From NCBI GenBank assembly GCA_029962745.1, contig CM057162.1, positions 23,113,648 to 23,177,647 of the forward strand: a stretch of 64,000 bases of DNA, written 5' to 3'. Positions 56,043 to 64,000 of the stretch are shown piece by piece. The DNA is from Echinometra lucunter (lineage: Eukaryota; Echinodermata; Echinoidea; Camarodonta; Echinometridae). The notes below the pieces were generated by a model. That model did not search any database and was not told where the DNA came from. It saw only the letters and a list, made by a program, of their open reading frames with translations. The position numbers and the translations under genes were made by a program. Position 1 is the stretch's first letter; every line of letters begins with the position of its first letter.

Positions 56043-56105
56043 CTGTTGGGACGCCATCTTTAGGTACAAGCATGAAACGATGCAACGTTGGATTGTCACC
56101 AAGTG
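56043..56105 (-). CDS. Candidate 63-base internal exon
   Basis: The minus strand has a good polypyrimidine tract and AG (TTTTTCTTATCCGTTCAG, AG at 56107-56106), then 63 open bases reading LGDNPTLHRFMLVPKDGVPT, then a 5' splice site CAACAG|GTACGC. The exon is phase 1 at both ends. The protein is not recognised, and no neighbouring exon was found within several kb. The frame stays open into the intron, which weakens the case. Confidence 0.3.
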
Positions 56106-56702
56106 CTGAACGGATAAGAAAAATCATATTTAATGACTTGAATGACAGAACACAATTTCTCAACTTGCTTCACATTGTATCCATATAGGGTGAATTTAGC
56201 CAGGATTATTTTTGAAACTTGCTTGTGAATATTTATTAGAAGGGGTCTATAGTTACGTTGGGAACCATTATTTATTTTCTTATCATTATGCCATTCTTTA
56301 TTTTCTAATCGTTATCATTTAGTAAATAGTAATGGTTATCATTTATCATTAATCATTATCATTTACATTGGAGGTCATTTTTATTTAAATCATTTTTACC
56401 AAACTTAAACCTTTATTTATGTTTGTGGTGAACTTTGGTAATGATCAATATCAATATCAATACATTTCATGTATGATCTCACACTTGTTCTTTTGAAATC
56501 ACTGTATCTATAGCTACATGTTTGATTCACACGGGCGTACCTGCTGGATGACATTTTAGTATGTTTCTAATCATTATTATGTAGTAAATAATAACGATTA
56601 GAAAATAAACAATAGATACATTTTTTTTTCTAATCATTATCATTAACGTTAGATACCATTCTTTATTCAAATACGTTTTTTTACCCAACTTAATCCTATA
56701 TT

Positions 56703-56940
56703 TCTCTTTTTGAAGTTTGAAGTTTGAAGTTTCTTTATTTCCACATAATGTAAGTAACACAATTAAATAAACATACATATTCTTATTCTTGGAATAACAA
56801 TATTTGAAATAAATTTGCCTATGAAAAATAATACAAATTACTGTTTGTAAGTGTTAAGTTAAATTAAGAAAAAATAAATCAGTGGAGGAGTCTATTTAAA
56901 GAAGCAAAGCTTGTATTTTATAGACTCCTATCTTTGTTGA
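56703..56940 (-). mobile_element. LINE 3' end, minus strand, heptamer tail
   Basis: On the minus strand it ends AAATAAAGAAACTTCAAACT in a repeated 7-base unit (about three copies), as in CR1-like element tails. Its absence from copy 1 of the local duplication marks it as an insertion. Confidence 0.6.
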
Positions 56941-57021
56941 ATGCATTTGAAATTTGCAATGATCAATATCAATGTCAATACAGTTCGTGTTTCCTTTCAC
57001 ACCATGTTCTTTTAAAACCAT

Positions 57022-57263
57022 TGGGTGATTTCAAGTTTGGTGTTGACCTTTTGGTGTTAGTGTTAGGCTGATTTTTACATCAACGCAGCTCCAAATTCAA
57101 AATAAAACTGGTCTTGGGACAACTGTCACTTGGAGTTGAGCAGTCAATAATGTCATTTGAACCACTTTTATAAACTCAGATTAGGTGTTAGAGCTACGGA
57201 AAGCAATCAAAATTGTGCTTCTAACACCAACACCAGCACCAACACCGAACTTGAAATTACCCA
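57022..57263. mobile_element. Palindromic MITE, 242 bp
   Basis: The ends TGGGTGATTTCAAGTTTGGT and its complement (ACC.AACTTGAAATTACCCA) are followed by GGTGTTAG-type repeats on both sides. Copy 1 of the tandem duplication has the uninterrupted target near 56490. Confidence 0.75.
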
Positions 57264-58165
57264 CTGTATCTCCATATTTGATTCACACGGGTGTACATCC
57301 TACTTTGGATGACATGTTAGTAGCATATTATGTTTATAACCCATTTCTTCGTTTTTCTGCCCCAATATTTTTCTTTAGGACTATTTCTAATCTTTCGTTT
57401 CCCTTTCATCTTTGTTTCCCCTCTAATTTCGTCACCTTTCCCATCCTCCCTATCCGCCCCCTCCTCTTCACTCTATTTTTTTTAAAACAACACATGCACA
57501 CGTTGGTATCAGATATGCATGTAGCACATCATTATTTTTGTTTTTCCATGTTTTATTCTGATTTCATCACAAAGAAAATTATATTTCACCTTAACAAAAC
57601 ATTTCACATGCACCGCACACCCACACCCACTCTCTCTCCCCACCCCCTCCCCCTCTCTCTCTCTCTCTCTGATATTACTCCCCCATCTCACTACTATCAT
57701 GACTGTTTCAAGCCCTATAACTCGCCGCCATCAGTGCTCCACATAATCTTCCACATGACATTATTTCTCTTATCACAATGTTCAATCAACTCTAATTTAT
57801 CATTATTTAAGTTATCTATCATAAAATGCTGTCTGTAGTTACGTATTAGCCGTGTCGGATTGAAATTCATCGTCCTGGGCTTTATGAAAAAAAAAATGTA
57901 GTTTTTTTTACAGTATATTATTTTATTATTCACACTTAACTTTCACTGTTATAATTATCATAATTTCATATGAATTTTGAAATGTTATGTATTTTGTACT
58001 GCTATCTTGTCGATTTATGGAAATAAAAACTTTATATTCTATTCTTTTTCTCCAATCACTCATGGGTATTGGTTTGTATTGTTGCTTTGATAGTCGATTT
58101 CACTTGTTTACTTTTGGATTTCCGATCCCACCCCCCAAAAAAAAAAATTTATCCTACATAAGGAG
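57264..58165. other. Low-complexity non-coding stretch
   Basis: Pyrimidine-rich, with CA and CT tracts (about 57600-57670). The long plus frame at 57185-57838 is rich in Phe, Leu, Pro and Ser from these tracts, overlaps the MITE and is not called as a gene. AATAAA near 58022 may mark an old LINE or transcript end. Confidence 0.5.
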
Positions 58166-59333
58166 CAGTGGCGTATCTAGGCATTATGAGGCCCGGGGCA
58201 AATAGTGAAGTTGTCCCCCTCACACTCCCTAGTGCCCAAACGTATCTACATCATGGTACAAGCGAGGGAGCGAAGCGACCAAGCGGCTATCTTAAGAAAA
58301 AAAAATCTGTAAAAGCGCATTTTCTAGCGCTTTTTACCCAGAAAATTTGGCTATTGACCACTGAAATTGAACTGTATAGAAGATCAAAATTAGATATTAG
58401 TAAATAGTTTTCTATTTTCTCAGTTTCAAAATTAGAATAAAATTAACGAAAACCCTTGAGAAATATTTGAGGCCTGATGTTAATAGTAAAGCGACAAAAA
58501 ATTAGATTTCTCTCAAATGTTTAACCTTTTCAAATGCTGTATTTTACTGGGGGCGGACTATTCAGCAAGAGGAAAATGAAACTTATTTGACAGCGAGCAA
58601 AGCAACGACAACTGCACCATTATTTTTCAAATTCTGAACCCTCTTATTAACAAGGCTATTTCAAAAGCCCTCGATTTCCTGAAAGAAAATATATTCATGC
58701 AAGGGCGCAAAAGCCAAGAGCTAGAAAAATGTGGCATTTTAGGGCAAAACAATCAAAAACTCTATTTCTGATGCATTTACCCTGTGGATGGGGGAGGGAG
58801 CGCATATCCCTTAAAGATTAGGAATTTTCTTCATTTCTCCTTTTTCTTTTTCGCTTGCGTCTTTTGCGCCCCTTTAAAATGCCGCCATTATTAGATCTCA
58901 GATTTCTTTCAAATGTTTAACCTTTGCAAATGATGTATTAGACAACCCTGGGGGAGCAGTATTTAGCAAGAGGCAGACAAAACCTACATGATAACAAGCA
59001 AAACAACTACAATTGCATCACCATTTTAAAAATTCCGAACCTTTTTTAAAAAGCTTGTTTAACAGTTTAAGAACTAATATCGGGGGCTCGAAATCATGAG
59101 ATTCTGAGAGGAAATGATCATACCTAGGGAGCGAGCTTCGGAAATTCTTGCGCTTTACCTCAGAAATGCTATTTTTGATGCATTTACCCTGCGAATGAGG
59201 GAGGGGCGGAAAATCCTTTAAAAATATATAATTTTTCTTCATTTTCCTTTCTTCCTTTTCTTACTTTTTTCTTTAGCCCCCTCAAATTGCCACCCGGGGG
59301 ACTTACCTCCCTTGCCCCCTAGATACGCCACTG
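58166..59333. mobile_element. Inverted-repeat DNA element, hAT-like ends
   Basis: CAGTGGCGTATCTAGG at 58166-58181 and CCTAGATACGCCACTG at 59318-59333 are exact complements. The CAGTGGCGTA start is usual for hAT-type elements. The interior has internal near-repeats (TTTCAAATGTTTAACCTTT at about 58512 and 58908; CTATTTCTGATGCATTTACC-like at about 58765 and 59165). An 8-bp target duplication was not found. Confidence 0.65.
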
Positions 59334-59870
59334 ATGGCGTATCTAGGGGTGCATTCAAGCGATTTTTTGAAGCTAGAATCACAAACATGAATCACAAATC
59401 AAAACCCTATTACAAAACACAGCTACTGCGAGAGAGCGTTGAAGCGATTTTTCATGAACGCTGATTCTTGCTCATTTCAAGCCCATCCACTGCGCATCGT
59501 ACTGCGCAGTTTGACCCAGGAAGGTTACTTTAGCCATATCATTAATTTATTCGTCTCTATATCTTTCTTATGCTATTCTTTTACAATGTTGTTTCATTAT
59601 GTTAGTATTTATTACGAGATTACTGAATGTACACTCTTTAAAAACGTAAAAAAGGAGTGAACGCGTTCACTTTGTTAGGAGTGAATTTCAGAAGAGTGCA
59701 TTTAGAATAGATTAAGAGTAGAAAAGTTGATATTCACTCTTTATTCACTCTTTTAGGGGTGGCCAAATTGATTACTCAAAATTCTTGAGTGATCACTGAG
59801 GTCACCACTCAAATAGTGAATATCACAATAAAAAAACACCCCTATCTCAACACTGTCAAATTTCTGCCCC
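59334..59870. other. Non-coding stretch with GAGTGA-type repeats
   Basis: A second, truncated GGCGTATCTAGGGG abuts the element. Short repeats of GAGTGAA and their complements lie at 59655-59830. No gene is seen. Confidence 0.45.
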
Positions 59871-59889
59871 CCCCCCCCCCTCGCGGAGT

Positions 59890-60150
59890 TTTGTTTTCTT
59901 GTCATCTCATCCTCATCGATAAGGCTAAATGACTTGACGAGATCAAAGATCTTAATTGTCTTCTTGTCTTCTCGTCCTCATCAAATCGACTTGACGAAAT
60001 CCAAAATTTTGTCTTCTTATCACTTCATTCTCATCAAGTGGACAATATTCAAGATCTTGTCTACTTGTTTTCTCGTCCTAAAGAAGTCCACTTGACGGGA
60101 ATGAGGATCTTGTCCTTTAATTGTCTTCTAATCTTTTTCTCGTCTTCCTA
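59890..60150. repeat. Tandem repeat of about 62 bp, four units
   Basis: Units share CTTGTC.TCTCGTCCTCATC, CGACTTGACGA.ATC and AAGATCTT with many changes. Confidence 0.65.
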
Positions 60151-60249
60151 TCTTGTGTTCTGGGGCACCTTTAAGCTTCCGTACGTACGTAGCCCAGCAA
60201 CGGGCATATGCATACTGTGCTGGTATATAAAATAACTGTGGGGAATCCC

Positions 60250-60545
60250 CTTCTCTCGTGCTTGCGCACGTACGTTATGACGAAGGAGGGTGCGGTGTCG
60301 GCCATGTCGTTGACGCAGTTATAACCCATAACCCCGCAATAACCACACATCATGGCTATCAGATGGGCCTTTCTGACATCCTGAAACAGAAATTTTCAAG
60401 TCAATTCAAGTTGGAAGGTAAGTAATTAAAGATGAATTTGCGTTCATGCAGGTTTTAGAAAGAATTTGTCTCCAACTGGGTCCCCATGCCATGGCATGGT
60501 CTCCACACGTCATTGGTCTTGTGTTGTTGTTTAGACCTGTTACTC
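60250..60545. repeat. Inverted duplicate of 38820-39135
   Basis: This matches the reverse complement of 38820-39135. On the plus strand it holds ATGGCTATCAGATGGGCC and, 75 bases on, GGAAG|GTAAGTAA, a consensus 5' splice site. On the minus strand ATGGCCGACACC opens a short frame. Confidence 0.6.
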
Positions 60546-61394
60546 TGGGGAGACCCCCGCAACACATACAGGTTTATCTGCCAAATTCATGGTGAATCGT
60601 GACCAAAAAATGTCCACTTTTTTGTCTGTTTTCAATGCAATTCTGACAGTTGATCCCAAGATGAAAAATGTTTGGTTTCATGTAGACTCTAAAAAGAGAT
60701 AGACCCTAATTCATGTAATTCTGATCTTCTTTTTCAATTTCACCAACCTGTACTGGCTGTAGATCTAACAGTTAGTTCATTTTACAATTATACAGAGACA
60801 AAATAAAAATATTGGGAAAATAGTAACGACAATAACCATTGAGTCGCCACCTGGGGGCCTTAATCTTTCTCTCCTGCTAAAATACACTTCATTCATACCA
60901 AAATCATAATTTCATATGAAAATATCCACGTATCCTGTAAAATCAATCAAAAGCAAAATTTATGAAAATCCCTCATTTTACAGACAATGACGTTAATTTC
61001 GTACTTCCGGGATGGCGACTCACCAGGTAGCTCTTGCTGAGTCGCCACACACACACTTGATATGTCAAGACAGTTCTGCGCATGCGCCGCCACACAGGCG
61101 TCTTACATACACATAACACATGCATCCAATGTACATTGACTCGTTGTTGTCCGTATAGTGGGTTCTGCATTGAGAAGCCACCCCCTCCTACCTTTTGAGA
61201 TCATAACACCCCCGCTTTTTAAATGGTATGAATTCGATCGGCAAATGCCAAATTTAATTTTCAACACAAGTTTGAGGAACTTACGTCATTGGATTGGGAT
61301 ACAACGATCGCCGAGTCGGGAAGTGTCATCTTCGTCACCTGAACTGCACGCACTGCCTGTGCAAGCTCAAATTTGATCGTGTGCAACTGTTATT
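60546..61394. other. Non-coding stretch
   Basis: An inverted pair, TGAGTCGCCACCTGG (about 60840) and a near complement at about 61013, bounds roughly 190 bases and may be a small MITE. GCGCATGCGCCG occurs near 61077. No gene is seen. Confidence 0.45.
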
Positions 61395-61979
61395 CTGCTG
61401 TCAGAGTGGGGAGGGTGATCATCTTTTTTGCCGATTTTTTCCTGTGAACTCACAATTACATATACACACATGCACCCTCATGCACCCTTTCAGACCCCCA
61501 CACACATATAATATTATTTTGCGAGCAAGCAAAGTGAGCAAGCGGAATATAGCCACTTTTATGATTTTCAAGAGCATTTCAAATTAAAATTACACGATTT
61601 GACTATCATTTCTGACATTTTCATAAAAAATTTTACCAACTGATTAATTACAATATCATTTATTCCTTAAAATGAGGGGGAATGTTTGTACACACCATCC
61701 CCCCCCCCTCGAAAAAGTGGGGGATATATCCATCCCCCATCCTCCCCCCGCCAGATTTACGCCAGTGATTACTATGTAGTCTGTAGTGGCTTTTATGCCT
61801 GCAGGTATTTGACCATTTATCGAGGCCTACAATCTTGACATTCAGCATTCGGTAATTTGTGAATGTTCCCCCACACTTCTCATGATTTGTAATCTGTAAA
61901 TATTTAACTGGATAGAAAGTGTGTGTCAGGACAACTGTCTCCTGGACAATTACCAAAGTGGACAACTACGACGCCAACA

Positions 61980-61983
<4 letters not shown>

Positions 61984-62021
<38 letters not shown>
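61984..62021. repeat. Long poly(C) tract
   Basis: About 37 C residues, the longest homopolymer in the window. Arm 1 has a G run of about 20 at the same place. Confidence 0.95.
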
Positions 62022-62022
<1 letters not shown>

Positions 62023-62209
62023 TTAGCAAATTACCAGCGACAAGAACCCTGTGGGACAATTGCCCCCAGGACAAGTACATCAAGTACATGTATCACCTAG
62101 GACTATTATTCCAGGACAATTATCATCCTAGGTCAAGTACCCCAGCTGATTACACACAGGACAATTTACCCCGCCCCCCCCCCCCCACCACTTCATATGC
62201 TATTGTGAT

Positions 62210-63772
62210 CAGGGTTGGCGGATTTAAATCACATTGATTTAAATCACCATGATTTTTTTAGTGAAAATCAGTGATTTAAATCACTTCCATTGAAGCATGT
62301 ACAAATCACTGACAAATTGTTTGTTCAAGGCAGTTTTAATTCTTCAAATCAACTGAAAAACTTTGAATTAACTTTATATCAACTGAAAAACTTTGAATTA
62401 CCTTATATCAACACAAAATCAACAAATCCTTCCTATCTACTTAAAACAAATTAAAATCAAGTCAATAAAATCAGCTAATTCCTTAAAAACTAAAGATGTA
62501 TGTCGTCAACAGTTACTCCATTTTTTTGTAAATGTCAAGCTCTTCTTCCGAAATTTTAAATTCTTTGTCAGCTATTAATAGTGAAGCAAGTTTCTTATTT
62601 CTTTCTTATCATTTATCACACAATCCAAGACTTTTCAGAGAGCAGTTTGTGAAAAAATATATAAAAGTCAATGAGAAAAAGTTTGTTAGCAATTTTCCAG
62701 TTTTGATCCTTCACATAAACTACTTCCGTCAAGTAAAATTGAAAACAATCATGTAATCAACAGATTTAACATGCTTATGTCTTCTTGTTACCTTTATCAT
62801 ACAATTGATGTTTTAAAGAACATGTAAAAATCACATTAACATAATGTAGTACAGTTACAATTTGACTGTTGAAAAGAGCTTTCTCTTATAAACCTTTTAT
62901 GTCACTGTCAGCTCATTTTATGGTCAGTGCTATGAATAATAACGGAAGTTTTGTATCTGCATGTAACAATGGAAAGAGCTCTATAACAACAATTTGCAAA
63001 ACTCAAAATAATCTTTTAACACTACATTTAAATGTGAAGATGTAAACACAGTTGTAAGTTGTTTCTGATTTAAAATAAAATACTTATTTTGTAATACGTA
63101 CATGTATGTTGTAATATAAGCAGTTTTGCAGTTTTTATCCTTTAAGTCAAAAGTACAGTTGTATATGGTCAAAAGACTTGACATGTTTTTTTTAATGTAA
63201 AAATCACAGTAACATAATGTAGTGTAGTCACCCTTTGACTAAGCTGTCTCTTACATGTATATTGGTCTCCAACACTGACAGTTTTGCATCTCTATCTGTA
63301 GCAGTGGAAGAGCTTTAATACCAATTTGTAAAACTTTCACAAAGCTGTTATGTGCACATGTACATATGTAGATACAATTTTCACTGAGGATGCATTGGGA
63401 GTTTCCTCTGGGATTTTTTAAATATTGAGTGGAAATTCCTAGAGGGGAATTTTCTCTACTCACTGGGAATTCTCTGTGGAAGTTTCCTTCATAGGCCTAG
63501 GTATGATAGAATAAAGTTCAGATTTATATACGATTCCTCAAATTGATTTTTATTTGCCCATTTTCACTGGATTTAATTACAAAATATATGGTTAAGCAAA
63601 ATATTAGGAGTGAAATGTATGATAACATTAAAACTGATGTCATTGTAAGGGTAGGTTTTTTGGTGATTACACTTTTTTTTCGAATGAACTTTAAAAAAAA
63701 TTTTAAAAAATAAAAAAAATCCGATTTAAATAAAAAAAATCTGATTTAAATAAAAAAAAATCGCCAACCCTG
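62210..63772. mobile_element. Non-autonomous hAT-type element with 8-bp target duplication
   Basis: ATTGTGAT flanks both sides (62202-62209 and 63773-63780). The ends CAGGGTTGGCG and CGCCAACCCTG are exact complements, followed by GATTTAAAT repeats. An 8-bp target duplication and CAGGG start are hAT features. The interior has a tandem internal duplication of about 380 bp (ATGTAAAAATCACA.TAACAT at about 62824 and 63197). No transposase frame is preserved. Confidence 0.9.
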
Positions 63773-64000
63773 ATTGTGATACGTACGTATCTCATGGACT
63801 TGGAATATTGTGTCCTTGTTTAGGTTAGTGACTGGACATGAATGGTGTAAGGGGGGGGGGGGGGTGAGTAAACAGGCACACCCTAAAAGGCAGTTTGAAA
63901 GAAAAAGTGAGAGAAGTGGTGATGGAAAAGGGAAAACTTTAAAAAGATGATACAACTCTCCTCCCCCTCCCCCATCCATACACACCTACACACACACACA

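Larger units (their letters stand above)
56280..57330. repeat. Tandem duplication, about 280 bp, second copy with two insertions
   Basis: Copy 1 (about 56280-56565) and copy 2 (about 56570-57330) share TAGTAAATA.TAA.G.TTA, AATGATCAATATCAAT, then CACTGTATCT and GATTCACACGGG.GTAC. Copy 2 is longer because it holds a LINE tail (56703-56940) and a palindromic MITE (57022-57263). Confidence 0.75.
61395..64000. repeat. Inverted duplication, arm 2 (partner 26850-27890)
   Basis: Reverse complement of arm 1, interrupted by the hAT-type element at 62210-63772. It includes a C run of about 37 bases at 61984-62021 and the decayed 15-16 bp repeat tract (61925-62165). It continues past the window end. Confidence 0.85.

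Noticed and set aside
57185..57838. Long plus-strand open frame of 217 codons
   Set aside because: It starts inside a MITE, crosses CA/CT-rich low-complexity DNA and has a Phe/Leu/Pro/Ser-biased composition without any domain; no supporting splice or start context.

Overview
This window reads as nuclear DNA of a marine invertebrate, most likely a sea urchin of the Strongylocentrotus or Lytechinus type. The evidence is the lack of bacterial-style gene packing, split exons with GT/AG borders, tRNA-derived SINEs, several non-LTR retrotransposon (LINE) families, many poly(G) runs, and foldback transposons whose ends are 15-16 bp tandem repeats, like the TU elements described from sea urchin DNA. 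There are three assembly gaps (1-337, 21804-22303, 43501-44000). Species assignment is inference.

Host genes are sparse and seen only as pieces. The clearest is a family of terminal exons encoding a death domain (DD). An intact copy lies at 12171-12465 (minus), a close copy at 22807-23101 (minus), a more diverged copy at 44456-44780 (plus), and a frameshifted copy at 51002-51300 (plus). All four begin in the same intron phase. Upstream candidate exons that join in that phase are a short exon with a ubiquitin-like tail (13044-13225 and 23684-23859), a longer unrelated exon (50069-50411), and an unrecognised 159-base exon (17370-17528). Other candidate exons lie at 419-528, 22549-22715 and 56043-56105.

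The DD copies sit in segmental duplications. About 3.4 kb is repeated directly (12174-15580 and 22810-26225), and about 4.7 kb is repeated inverted (8294-13062 against 50396-53800, with a 1.4 kb length difference). Two other inverted pairs are 26850-27890 with 61395-64000, and 38820-39135 with 60250-60545.

Most of the rest is mobile or tandem DNA. From 28180 to 37650 there is a nested stack: a dead LINE, hit by a small MITE and then by a 3.3 kb foldback element inside its YADD box; next to it a Ty3/gypsy remnant lacking reverse transcriptase, itself cut by a second foldback. A third foldback lies at 38051-38623. All three have 9-bp or near-9-bp target duplications. Other palindromic elements include a 2.1 kb one at 17699-19801 and its smaller relatives at 10468-11305 and 52192-53031. 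A hAT-type element with an 8-bp target duplication (62210-63772) has an empty site in the paired copy near 27070. Tandem arrays include a 205-215 bp satellite with a three-monomer higher-order pattern (41408-43500, running into a gap) and a 194/388 bp array (48050-50055) rich in a GAGCGAAGCGAGC-like motif.
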